From the NCBI RefSeq assembly GCF_003856975.1, contig NZ_CP033107.1, positions 3,038,001 through 3,102,000 of the forward strand: a stretch of DNA of 64,000 nt, read 5' to 3'. The notes under the pieces are model-generated. The model was not told the DNA's origin and did no database searches. It was given only the letters and a program-made list of their open reading frames with translations. The stretch comes from Plantibacter sp. PA-3-X8 (GTDB taxonomy: Bacteria > Actinomycetota > Actinomycetes > Actinomycetales > Microbacteriaceae). Position numbers and translations under genes: made by a program. This document shows, piece after piece, positions 8,697-17,310 of the stretch (the stretch's first letter is position 1; each line of letters opens with the position of its first letter).

Positions 8697-10944
8697 ATGA
8701 GCGAGACGCCGATGCACACCAGGGCCGCCGACAGCCACGACGTCATCCGGGTCAGGGGTGCCCGCGAGCACAATCTGCGCGACGTCGACGTCGACCTCCC
8801 GAAGCGCCGCCTCACCGTGTTCACCGGTGTGTCCGGCTCGGGGAAGAGCTCACTCGTCTTCGGGACGATCGCCGCCGAGTCGCAGCGGATGATCAACGAG
8901 ACCTACAGCGCGTTCGTCCAGGGCTTCATGCCGTCGCAGGCGCGGCCCGACGTCGACGTGCTCGAGGGACTCACCACGGCGATCATCGTCGACCAGGAGC
9001 GGATGGGCGCGAACTCACGTTCGACGGTGGGCACGGCGACGGACGCGAACACCATGCTGCGCATCCTCTTCAGTCGTATCGGAGACCCGTCCATCGGGTC
9101 TCCGCAGGCCTTCTCCTTCAACGTCGCCTCGATCAGCGGCGCCGGAGCGGTGACCATCGAGCGCGGGGGACAGAGCACGAAGGAACGGCGGAGCTTCTCG
9201 ATCACCGGCGGCATGTGCCCTCGGTGCGAGGGGATGGGGACCGTGAACGACATCGACCGTTCCCAGCTCTACGACGCCACGAAGTCGCTCAACCAGGGTG
9301 CACTCACGATCCCCGGCTACACACCCGACGGCTGGGGCGTGCGGATCTTCACCGGATCCGGATTCCTCGACGCGGACAAGCCCATCCAGGACTACACGGA
9401 GCGGGAGCTCCACGACTTCCTCCACAAGGAGCCGGTGAAGGTCAAGGTCGGCGACGTCAACATGACCTACGAGGGCCTGATCCCGAAGGTGCAGAAGTCC
9501 TTCCTCTCGAAGGACCGTGAGGCGATGCAGCCGCACATCCGCGCATTCGTCGACCGCGCCGTCACCTTCACCACGTGTCCGGCGTGTGAGGGGACCCGCC
9601 TGAGCGAGGGCGCACGGAGTTCGCGCATCGCCGGTCGGAACATCGCCGAACTGTGCGCGATGCAGATCAGCGACCTCGCGGCGTGGACCCGGGCGCTCGA
9701 CGCACCGTCGGTGCGCCCACTCCTGACGGTCCTCCAGGAGACGCTGGACTCCTTCGTCGCCATCGGGCTGGGGTATCTGTCGCTCGACCGCACGACTGGC
9801 ACCCTCTCTGGTGGGGAGGCGCAGCGGACGAAGATGATCCGCCATCTGGGGTCGTCGCTCACCGACGTGACCTATGTGTTCGACGAGCCGACCGTCGGAC
9901 TGCACCCGCATGACATCCAGCGGGGGACAGGTGACGTTCCAGGGGAGTGTGGACGGCCTCCGGGCGAGCGACACGCTCACCGGACGCCACTTCGACGACC
10001 GCGCCGCGCTCAAGTCGGCGTTGCGTCGACCGACCGGTGTCATCGAGATCCGCGGCGCCGACCGGCACAACCTGCAGGGCGTCGACGTCGACGTGCCGCT
10101 CGGCGTCCTCGTGGTCGTCACGGGTGTCGCCGGCTCGGGCAAGAGCTCCCTCATCCACGGCTCGGTCGCCGGGCGTGCCGGTGTGGTGACGGTCGACCAG
10201 AGCCCGATCCGCGGCTCGCGTCGCAGCAACCCGGCGACGTACACGGGTCTGCTCGAGCCCATCCGCAAGGCGTTCGCAAAGGCCAACGGGGTCAAGCCGG
10301 CGCTGTTCAGCTCGAACTCGGCGGGCGCATGCCCGAACTGCAACGGCGCCGGGGTCGTCTTCACCGATCTCGGCGTCATGGCGAGCGTCTCGACCGTCTG
10401 CGAGGTGTGCGAGGGTCGCCGGTTCGATGCTTCCGTTCTGGAATATCAGTTGGGGGAGCGGGACATCAGCGAGGTGCTCGCGATGTCGGTGACGGAGGCC
10501 GAGGCCTTCTTCGCCGACGGGCCGGCCCGGACGCCAGCCGCGCACCTCATCCTGGCGCGACTCGCCGACGTCGGGCTCGGCTATCTCAGCCTCGGACAGC
10601 CGTTGACGACCCTGTCAGGAGGCGAACGACAGCGACTCAAACTGGCGACGCAGATGGCCGACTCGGGCGAGGTCTACATCCTGGACGAGCCGACGACGGG
10701 CCTGCACCTCGCCGACGTGGAGAACCTGCTCGGGCTCCTGGACCGGTTGGTGGACTCCGGCAAGTCGGTCATCGTCATCGAGCATCATCAGGCGGTCATG
10801 GCGCATGCGGACTGGATCATCGACCTCGGACCCGGCGCAGGTCACGACGGCGGACGTCTGGTGTTCACCGGGACGCCCGCAGCACTCGTCGCCGATCGCT
10901 CGACGCTGACCGGAGAACATCTCGCTCGGTACATCGGCTCCTGA
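8697..10944 (+). pseudogene. UvrA-like ABC-ATPase (drug-resistance type), disrupted by internal deletion
   Basis: The remnant encodes a UvrA paralogue of the short, drug-resistance-associated type: two ABC ATPase halves with inserted Zn-binding Cys pairs. The N half (8697-9923) has Walker A GVSGSGKSS, CPRCEGMG, CPACEGTR, the signature LSGGEAQR and Walker B VFDEPTVGLHPHDIQR. There the frame breaks at a run of five Gs (9922-9926). The C half continues in the +1 frame with GGQVTFQGSVDG, Walker A GVAGSGKSS, CPNCNGAG, LSGGERQR and YILDEPTTGLH, stopping at 10944. In the intact C half about 41 residues separate the matching points, including the switch segment VIVIEHH. In the N half they are missing, so roughly 120 bp were lost out of frame. 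Reading straight through gives a misleading 801-residue frame ending at 11036. ATG 8673 is an alternative start. Confidence 0.85.
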
Positions 10945-11035
10945 CGCGCCCCGGTCGTCGCCGCGATCCTCAGCTCGGTGATGCAGGCGGACGTGACCCG
11001 ATCGGACCCCGCTCGCGGCGGGCTGGAAAGAGCTG

Positions 11036-11049
11036 ATAATGCACATTAT
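11036..11049. repeat. AT-rich palindrome ATAATG-CA-CATTAT
   Basis: A 14-bp inverted repeat with 6-bp arms and a 2-base centre sits between the 3' ends of the uvrA-like pseudogene and the response regulator gene. It is strikingly AT-rich for this genome. It looks like an operator but has no downstream gene start. Confidence 0.35.
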
Positions 11050-11055
11050 GTCAAC

Positions 11056-11760
11056 TCAGTCGAATCTGACCCGCCCTACGGCGCGGGTTCGAAGCTCCTG
11101 TCCCAGGATCACCGCGTGGACCCGGTCGCGGAGGTGCAACTTGGCGAAGATCCGGTTGACGTGCGTCTTGACCGTGGACGGCGACAGGTGGAGTGCGTCG
11201 GAGATCTCACGATTCGACAGCCCGGCGACGATGCATCCGAACACGTCGAGCTCGCGCGGACTGAGCGGGTCCAGCGGGTGGGCTGTCCCACCTGCTCCCC
11301 CATGCTCGCGCGACCGTCCACCGGAGGCATAGTGCTCGATGAGTCGCTTCGTGATCCTGGGTTCGACGACGGCATCGCCGGCATGGATCGTCCGGACAGC
11401 CTCCTGCAACCGGTCTGGTGGGGTGCTCTTCAGCAGGAAGGCGCTGGCGCCGGCGTCGAGGCCTCCGAACGCGTACTCGTCGATGTCGAACGTGGTGAGG
11501 ATGAGGACGCGTGTGGCCGGGTGGACCGTGGTGATGATCCTGGTCGCTTCGACGCCGCCCATGCCGGGCATCCGCACATCCATGAGGACGACGTCCGGTC
11601 GCAGTTCCCGTGCACGCCGAATCGCCTCCTCACCCGTCGCCGCCTCCCCCACGACCTCGATGTCGGGCGCGGAGTCCAGGGTCAGCGCGCTGCCCATCCG
11701 GACGAGTTCCTGGTCGTCCACCACCAGCACGCTGATGATCGAGGGACTGGTCGCGCTCAC
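11056..11760 (-). CDS. NarL/LuxR-family response regulator
   Basis: A 234-residue two-component regulator. The receiver domain (about 10-125) has acidic residues D15-D16, phospho-acceptor Asp61 in VLMDVRMPGMGG, a conserved Thr (LILTTFD) and Lys (LLKS). The C-terminal LuxR-type HTH reads LSPRELDVFGCIVAGLSN then STVKTHVNRIF. GTG at 11760 is chosen because it overlaps the kinase stop (GTGA) and has AGGAG seven bases upstream. It is encoded last after ATPase, permease and kinase genes, so it probably regulates the neighbouring exporter. Confidence 0.92.
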   Translation of the reverse strand: MSATSPSIISVLVVDDQELVRMGSALTLDSAPDIEVVGEAATGEEAIRRARELRPDVVLMDVRMPGMGGVEATRIITTVHPATRVLILTTFDIDEYAFGGLDAGASAFLLKSTPPDRLQEAVRTIHAGDAVVEPRITKRLIEHYASGGRSREHGGAGGTAHPLDPLSPRELDVFGCIVAGLSNREISDALHLSPSTVKTHVNRIFAKLHLRDRVHAVILGQELRTRAVGRVRFD

Positions 11761-12968
11761 GTCGCTGCTCCTCGCTCGATGTGCAGCGTCGCGCTCGTCG
11801 ACCAGCCCCCGCCCCCGCACGGCCCTGCTTCGCTCGTGCCACCGTACGCCGCGGCTCGAGCGGCGATACCCGGGAGCCCCTGCCCACTCCCCTGGCTCGG
11901 AGCTCGAGTTCGGTGGGTGTCGATGCGGCCGTCGTCGGTGACCCGCACCGCGACGGTGCCGGGCGCCACGTCGATGCCGACCTCGACTCGCGTGGGGTCG
12001 ACGGCGTACCGCAACACGTTGGTGAGCGACTCCTGGACGATCCGGTAGACCGTCGTCACCAGAGCGGGCTGCTCCGGCATCGCCCCGCCGGAGCGGGTGA
12101 GCGTGACGGGCATGCCGGTGCTGCGGAAGACCTCGACGACCTCCTCCACGTCGGAGACGTTGTGTCCCGACCGGTGCAGGCGCTGATCCAGCACCGCATC
12201 CCCCTCTCGGAGTACCTGCAGGACGCGGTTCATCTCGCCCAGCGCGCTGCGCCCGACGCCACCCAGCTGCGCGAGCGCTCGGGCCGACCGCTCGGGGTGC
12301 CGTTCCCAGCCGCTGGACGCCCCGTCCGCGAGGGAGATCATCGTCGACAGCGAGTGGGCGACGACATCGTGCATCTCCGCGGCGATCCGCTGCCGCTCCA
12401 CCACCCGCGCCGTGGTGAGTCGTTGGTTCACGAGTTGTGTGAGGGCCGCTCGTCGCTGCGTCACACCGCGGGCGGCGACACCTGCGGCAAGAGCGAGCAG
12501 CGCCAGCGGTTCCAGCAACGACGGGGCCCGGGACGAACCCGTCATGAGCAGACGGACGAGCAGTACCGCCGCAGGGAGTCCCACGAGGACCGCATAGCCC
12601 GACAGCGCGGTTCTGGTGGGCAGCATGGCGGCTACCGTATACAGCGCGACGGCGGCGGGCAGCGTCACCGGTGCGACGGGGGCGGGCAGGAGCACACCCG
12701 CCGTGTTCGCGAGCGCGACGGCGACGAGGATCGCCCGCGGATACCGACGCCGCCACAACAGGAGCGCGCTCGAGAGGATCACCAACGGCAACCCCGGCCA
12801 GAGCGGTTGCGCACCCGGCAGGACCAGCCCGAGCGCCTGGACCAGGAGACAGGTCACAGCGACCAGTGCGTCGACCACACGCTGGTGGGCGCTGAACCAG
12901 CGCAGCACGCGTGTGCCGAGGACACGGTCGACCTCCGCGGCGTCCATGACCGGCTGGATCGCACTCAT
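11757..12968 (-). CDS. Sensor histidine kinase (HisKA_3 family)
   Basis: A 403-residue membrane sensor kinase paired with the downstream NarL-type regulator. Roughly five to six hydrophobic helices occupy residues 30-170. The dimerisation/phosphorylation helix AEMHDVVAHSLSTM has phospho-acceptor His200. A HATPase domain follows, with N-box IVQESLTNVLRYA and G-box GSGQGLPGIAARA. There is no obvious extracellular domain, so it may sense a membrane-associated or transport-linked signal, as DesK-like kinases do. ATG 12968 is chosen with GGAGG ten bases upstream; an in-frame upstream start would add 20 low-complexity residues. Confidence 0.9.
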   Translation of the reverse strand: MSAIQPVMDAAEVDRVLGTRVLRWFSAHQRVVDALVAVTCLLVQALGLVLPGAQPLWPGLPLVILSSALLLWRRRYPRAILVAVALANTAGVLLPAPVAPVTLPAAVALYTVAAMLPTRTALSGYAVLVGLPAAVLLVRLLMTGSSRAPSLLEPLALLALAAGVAARGVTQRRAALTQLVNQRLTTARVVERQRIAAEMHDVVAHSLSTMISLADGASSGWERHPERSARALAQLGGVGRSALGEMNRVLQVLREGDAVLDQRLHRSGHNVSDVEEVVEVFRSTGMPVTLTRSGGAMPEQPALVTTVYRIVQESLTNVLRYAVDPTRVEVGIDVAPGTVAVRVTDDGRIDTHRTRAPSQGSGQGLPGIAARAAAYGGTSEAGPCGGGGWSTSATLHIERGAAT

Positions 12969-13031
12969 ACCCTTGCCACCTCCACGCTGAGCTCGGCTCC
13001 CATTCTCCCTCGCGCCCCTCGTGAGCACCGT

Positions 13032-13853
13032 TCAGGCGTCGCGGCGCAAGAACGTGATCGCTGCGACGACGAACGACGCCAGCGTCCAGATCAGCAGAAC
13101 GGCATACCCGGTCCACGGTCCCATCGGGTCCGTACCAGTCGGGGCGAGGAGCAGGGAGCCGGCCTGGATCGGGAAGAAGCGGGTGATCTCCGTGCCGTAT
13201 TCGGAGAACATCTGCGGGATCACCGGCACGATGAGGAGGAGCACGATCGTCGCGAGCACCGCGGCGACGACGTTGCGGATGATGGTGCCGAGTGCGATTC
13301 CGAGGATGCTGAGGGCCGCCAGGTAGAGCCCGGATCCGAGCACCAACCGCGCCAGCTCGGGTGTCTCCAGCACATAGCCGTATCCGCCCCCGGCCAGGAT
13401 GATGGGCGCGAGGGCGAACCCGACGGCTGAGCTGACGACACCGATGAGGAACGAGACACCCGCGATGATCGAGGCCTTCGCGACGAGCACCGCCGTCCGC
13501 CGCGGAACCGCGAGCAGTGTCGTGCCGATCTGCGCGGACCGGTACTCGTTCGTGATCATCAGGACGGCGAGCACCGCGAGGACGATCCCGACGTAACCGG
13601 TCTTGTCGACGATCATCTCGGGGTAGGCGTCGTAGTTCGCCTTCGGTGACCCGCGGTCGCGGAAGACGTACGCCCAGGGCATCGCGATCCCGTTCGCGGT
13701 CAGCAGCAGGAACGCGAATCCTGCGAGGACGTGGTTCGAGGCGAGTCCACGGAACTTGATCCATTCGGAGACGATCGTGCCGGCGAGGCTGACCTCGCCT
13801 GCGGGGAAGCGCCGCACGACGGGTGCCGTGGCCATGTCGGTGGTGGTGCTCAT
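13032..13853 (-). CDS. ABC-2 type transporter permease
   Basis: A 273-residue membrane permease with about six hydrophobic helices. The family-typical start (SEWIKFRGLASNHVLAGFAF) follows a short cytoplasmic N terminus. It most likely forms an exporter with the ATPase encoded 29 bp upstream, under control of the adjacent two-component system. Substrate is unknown; related modules export peptides, lipids or antibiotics. Confidence 0.87.
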   Translation of the reverse strand: MSTTTDMATAPVVRRFPAGEVSLAGTIVSEWIKFRGLASNHVLAGFAFLLLTANGIAMPWAYVFRDRGSPKANYDAYPEMIVDKTGYVGIVLAVLAVLMITNEYRSAQIGTTLLAVPRRTAVLVAKASIIAGVSFLIGVVSSAVGFALAPIILAGGGYGYVLETPELARLVLGSGLYLAALSILGIALGTIIRNVVAAVLATIVLLLIVPVIPQMFSEYGTEITRFFPIQAGSLLLAPTGTDPMGPWTGYAVLLIWTLASFVVAAITFLRRDA

Positions 13854-13882
13854 GAGGATGGTCCTTTCGAGGGGGCGCGACG

Positions 13883-14785
13883 TCAGGCGGAGACGAATTC
13901 CTGCGCGTCGCGGGTGAGTCGGTTGTAGGCCTCTTCGAGGGTCTGGCGCAGGGGCGTCAGCTCGGTGATCAGCACTCCCGCCTCGTTTGCGGCACGGGCG
14001 ATCTGCTCCGCGGAGAGGCCCTCCACGTCCAGTACGCCCGGCTCGCTCGACGCGACGGTCGCCCCCGCTGAGGTGATCCGGCGAGTGAGTGCAGGCGCAT
14101 CGAGGGTGCGAACGCGGACACGACCGTCCCCCTGCTCGGTGAGCGAACCGATGGGTGCGTCCGCGATGATCTCGCCGCGACCGATGATGATCACGTGGTC
14201 CGCGATGAGCGCGAGCTCGTTCAGGAGGTGCGAGGACAGGAACACCGTCCGCCCCTCGGCCGCCAGCCGGGCCAGGAGCTCCCGGACCCAGGTCACGCCC
14301 TCGGGGTCCAGGCCGTTGACCGGCTCGTCGAGGATGAGCGTGCCCGGATCGCCCAGCAGTGCCGCGGCGATCCCCAAGCGCTGACCCATCCCGAGGGAGA
14401 ACCCGCCGACCTTCTTCCTGGCGACCGCGCTGAGACCCGTCGCCTCGAGCACCTCGTCGACGCGCGAGCGCGGGATGCGGTGCGTCGCCGCAATCGCGGT
14501 GAGGTGGTTCAGCGCCGACCGCGAGCGGTGCGCCGCCCTCGCGTCCAGCAGAGCACCGACCTCGCGCAGCGGCGCGGCCAACGCCCGGTACTCAGAGCCG
14601 TCGATACGTGCACGACCAGCGGTGGGACGGTCGAGCCCGACGATCGAACGCATCGTCGTGGACTTGCCGGCGCCGTTCGGCCCCAGGAACCCGGTGACCT
14701 TGCCCGATTGGACACTGAAACTCACATCGCGCACCGCGTACGTGCCTCGGTACGTCTTGGTCAGCCCCTCCACGTCGATCGTCAT
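13883..14785 (-). CDS. ABC transporter ATP-binding protein
   Basis: A 300-residue ATPase. Walker A is GPNGAGKSTT near residue 40, the signature is FSLGMGQRLGIA, Walker B is LILDEPVNGLDPEG, and the switch histidine is in LSSHLLNEL. The last ~80 residues form the accessory domain usual in DrrA/BcrA-type exporters. ATG 14785 is preceded by AGGAGGAA. Together with the permease, kinase and regulator it forms one minus-strand operon. Confidence 0.92.
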   Translation of the reverse strand: MTIDVEGLTKTYRGTYAVRDVSFSVQSGKVTGFLGPNGAGKSTTMRSIVGLDRPTAGRARIDGSEYRALAAPLREVGALLDARAAHRSRSALNHLTAIAATHRIPRSRVDEVLEATGLSAVARKKVGGFSLGMGQRLGIAAALLGDPGTLILDEPVNGLDPEGVTWVRELLARLAAEGRTVFLSSHLLNELALIADHVIIIGRGEIIADAPIGSLTEQGDGRVRVRTLDAPALTRRITSAGATVASSEPGVLDVEGLSAEQIARAANEAGVLITELTPLRQTLEEAYNRLTRDAQEFVSA

Positions 14786-15002
14786 GGCGTCTTCCTCCTG
14801 CTCGTAGCGGTCACCTCGTGCCATGGACGCTACGGACGCGTGTGCGTCGGCGACTGCCAACCAGGGGTTGATCATCATCATCGGACCCAGCGGCGGCCTG
14901 ACCGTCCAGCGTCCGACCGCGAGGCGAGCACCGCTGTGCGCTCCGAGCTGCGCGCCATGATCGCATCGGCGGGAAAGTCAGCTCTGACCAGGACCGAATT
15001 CA

Positions 15003-15030
15003 TAGAGTGCGTGCTCTAGAGTAGGTGCAC
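15003..15030. promoter_or_regulatory. Candidate TetR operator with inverted repeats
   Basis: TAGAG-TGCGTG-CTCTA (15003-15018) overlaps a second inverted pair, AGTGC (15006-15010) and GCACT (15027-15031). Both lie 20-45 bases upstream of the tetR start. The position suits autoregulation and possibly control of the divergent ABC exporter operon. Confidence 0.4.
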
Positions 15031-15049
15031 TAGGAATACGGGAGTAGTC

Positions 15050-15628
15050 ATGCCGAGAATCGTCGACCCACAGCGGTTCACCGCGCGCCAGACCGCGATC
15101 CTTGCTGCGGCCTACCGCTGTTTCGCCACCGAGGGGTATGAGACCACGTCGACGGCTGATATCTGCCGAGCGGCGGACATCTCCTCGGGGACCCTGTTCC
15201 ACTACTTCTCCACCAAGCTCGACATCCTGGTCACGCTGCTGCGCGTGAGCGCCGCCTGGACCGAGGAGCAACTGCACCTCGCCACGCGCGCCGGGCCTGG
15301 GCGCCCTGCGTTGACCACCTATCTGGGCGCACTCGACCGCCAACGGGCCGCCGACCAGACGGTCGGTTTCGCTCGCGCGGTCCAGGGCATGGCGCATCTT
15401 CACACCGTGGCGGCCGTCCTCGACGTCGAGCGGGACATGGTCGACCGCTTCCTCCTCGACCACATCACCGAGGCGGTTCGCACCAGCGCAGCCCGCTCCG
15501 ACGCCACGCCGGAGCAGCTCGTCCGATGGGTGCGCTGGCTCGTCGACGGCAGCGCACTGCACGAGACGCCGGCGTCGAGCACAACGGGTGTCAGCGTCGC
15601 CGTCCGGTCGCTGCTCCTCCTCGGTTGA
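15050..15628 (+). CDS. TetR-family transcriptional regulator
   Basis: A 192-residue regulator with the standard N-terminal HTH: ILAAAYRCFATEGYETTSTADI, then the recognition helix region ISSGTLFHYFSTKLDILVTL. A variable ligand-binding helical domain follows. The ATG has GGGAG five bases upstream. It is transcribed away from the ABC exporter/two-component operon and is the likely repressor of that promoter or of its own. Ligand unknown. Confidence 0.9.
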   Translation: MPRIVDPQRFTARQTAILAAAYRCFATEGYETTSTADICRAADISSGTLFHYFSTKLDILVTLLRVSAAWTEEQLHLATRAGPGRPALTTYLGALDRQRAADQTVGFARAVQGMAHLHTVAAVLDVERDMVDRFLLDHITEAVRTSAARSDATPEQLVRWVRWLVDGSALHETPASSTTGVSVAVRSLLLLG

Positions 15629-15649
15629 CGGCGCAGACCACCGCGGTCG

Positions 15650-15874
15650 TCAGGCCGACGGAGCAGGTCGATCGGGGTCCTGGTCCCAGAGCGGCATCCC
15701 GAACTCATTGACCGGGATGGCGGACTGCGCCGGGTCCGGAAGCCGCTCCCCCGTCGGGCAGGTCATGAAGTGATCGTGCCCGGAGGAACGGTCGAAGGTG
15801 TGCTCGGCGAGCGGATGGCCACAGACCGTGCACTGGCGGTCTTCGGTGTCCGACGTCTTCGTCTGCTCGTTCAT
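15650..15874 (-). CDS. Small Cys/His-containing hypothetical protein
   Basis: A 74-residue protein of unknown function. The sequence contains CTVCGHPLAEHTF followed by SGHDHFMTCP, so three Cys and several His could bind one zinc ion. The rest is Pro/Asp-rich and probably disordered, ending in RPAPSA. It lies convergent to the TetR gene. ATG 15874 is chosen, but another ATG three codons upstream (15883) is equally possible, as neither has a clear ribosome binding site. Confidence 0.6.
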   Translation of the reverse strand: MNEQTKTSDTEDRQCTVCGHPLAEHTFDRSSGHDHFMTCPTGERLPDPAQSAIPVNEFGMPLWDQDPDRPAPSA

Positions 15875-15957
15875 GCGGGTCATGCTACGCCGACCGTCGG
15901 CGTCGACCACCCCGTTGCGCACGGGGCGCCGACCTGCTTCCGCCCCGAGCGCGCCCG

Positions 15958-16668
15958 TCAGACCTCTCCGAAGCCGGATTCGATGAGCGACGCCAGTGCC
16001 CCGATTGCATCCTTCGCGTCCGGACCGTCCGCCTGCAGCTCCACGACCGCCCCTTTGACGAGGCCCAGTGACATGATCCCGAGCAGGCTCTTGGCGTCCT
16101 TCCCGTTCACGACCACCTTGGCCGCGAACGTGCTCGCCAGCTTCACGAACTCCGCAGCGGGTCGAGCGTGGAGCCCGTCCTTGTTCCGCAGGGTCACGGA
16201 GGCTGCGGCGTGGGACGCTGTCGGGTCGTCGGACCCACCCGCCTGAATCGCCTCGTCGGCGCCGTGCTGGGCAGGGCCACCACCGGCTGCGGACCGCGCG
16301 GCGGCCACAACCTCGTCGAGCGACGCGCCGGTCTGCGCGGCCACGGCTGCGGCGACCCCGCCTTCGACGAGCGGGGCGTCGACGATGCGTACCCGGCCCC
16401 GGACATCGTCGTCGAGGAAGTCGAGTGCCGTCTCAGCGGTGAGGATCGCCGATCCCAGATCGCACAGCACCACCACCCCGGCCCCGGAGTCCACGGAGGC
16501 GATCCCGGCGGAGACCAGCTCGAAGCTCGTGCCGATCCCTCCCTCATCGGTACCGCCGGCTGCGGCGAGGGCCGCGTCGGGCGCCATCTGCCGCGCCAAG
16601 GCGATGAGCCCCTCCGCGATCAGCGCGCTGTGCGAGACGAAGACGAGGCCGACGGCTCCCCCGCTCAT
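15958..16668 (-). CDS. dhaM: PTS-dependent dihydroxyacetone kinase phosphotransferase subunit DhaM
   Basis: A 236-residue phosphoryl carrier that passes phosphate from the PTS to DhaL-bound ADP. The N-terminal EIIA domain has the phospho-His in FVSHSALIAEG (His13). The C-terminal HPr domain has GLHARPAA (His167) and the Ser46-type region KSLLGIMSLG. The third, EI-like domain of E. coli DhaM is absent, so phosphate must come from a separate enzyme I. The linker is Ala/Gly/Asp-rich. The start overlaps the dhaL stop as ATGA. Confidence 0.93.
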   Translation of the reverse strand: MSGGAVGLVFVSHSALIAEGLIALARQMAPDAALAAAGGTDEGGIGTSFELVSAGIASVDSGAGVVVLCDLGSAILTAETALDFLDDDVRGRVRIVDAPLVEGGVAAAVAAQTGASLDEVVAAARSAAGGGPAQHGADEAIQAGGSDDPTASHAAASVTLRNKDGLHARPAAEFVKLASTFAAKVVVNGKDAKSLLGIMSLGLVKGAVVELQADGPDAKDAIGALASLIESGFGEV

Positions 16669-17306
16669 GCAGCACCCTCCCCAGCGGCGGCAGCCGCCGC
16701 TTGCAGGAGATAGGAGGTGGACTGCGCCCCAGGGTCGCGGTGCCCGATGGCCCGTTCTCCGAGGTAGCTGGCGCGCCCCTTGCGGGCGACGAGCGGTTCG
16801 GTCGCGGCGGCGCCACCCCACGCGGCGTCCGCGGCTGCGGCCAGCACCCGTGCCGGCGACTCCCCCGCCGCCGCCGCGGATGCAGCGTCCACGGCGGGTG
16901 TCCACGCGTCGACCATGGTCTTGTCGCCGACCTCGGCCTTGCCACGGAGCACGATCCCGTCGCGTGCCGCCGTCAGCAGGGCGACGACGGCATCGGCGTC
17001 GAGGTCCTCCTGGCCGGCCACGGCGATCGACGCCTTGAGCAGCGCAGTGCCGTACAGGGGGCCGCTCGCGCCTCCGACGGTCGAGATGAGCGTCGTCGCG
17101 GCGAGCTTGAGGATGTCGGCGGGCGTCGCATCAGCAGGCTGCTCGTCGAGCTTCGGCAGGATCGCGGAGAACCCGCGGTCGAGGTTCTCGCCATGGTCGC
17201 CGTCCCCGATGTCGCGGTCGAGCGTGATCAGCTCCACCCGATGCTCTGCGACGACCGCCGCACTCCCCCGCATCCAGGCGATCGCCCAGGCTCCGTCCAA
17301 TCCCAT
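16665..17306 (-). CDS. dhaL: Dihydroxyacetone kinase ADP-binding subunit DhaL
   Basis: A 213-residue subunit that holds ADP as a permanent cofactor and transfers phosphate from DhaM to dihydroxyacetone on DhaK. The Mg-ADP-binding acidic residues are Asp30, Asp35 and Asp37 in DRDIGDGDHG. GGASGPLYGT is the conserved nucleotide-contact loop. It begins four bases after the dhaK stop and overlaps dhaM, so the subunits are probably made stoichiometrically. Confidence 0.94.
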   Translation of the reverse strand: MGLDGAWAIAWMRGSAAVVAEHRVELITLDRDIGDGDHGENLDRGFSAILPKLDEQPADATPADILKLAATTLISTVGGASGPLYGTALLKASIAVAGQEDLDADAVVALLTAARDGIVLRGKAEVGDKTMVDAWTPAVDAASAAAAGESPARVLAAAADAAWGGAAATEPLVARKGRASYLGERAIGHRDPGAQSTSYLLQAAAAAAGEGAA

Positions 17307-17310
17307 CCGT

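Noticed and set aside
10945..11036. C-terminal extension of the uvrA-like reading frame to 11036
   Set aside because: This is the frame-shifted continuation after the deletion. The true protein frame stops at 10944 with the family-typical end.
11781..13430. 549-codon open frame opposite the histidine kinase and permease
   Set aside because: It spans two genes and their gap with no domain, so it is a GC-driven artefact.
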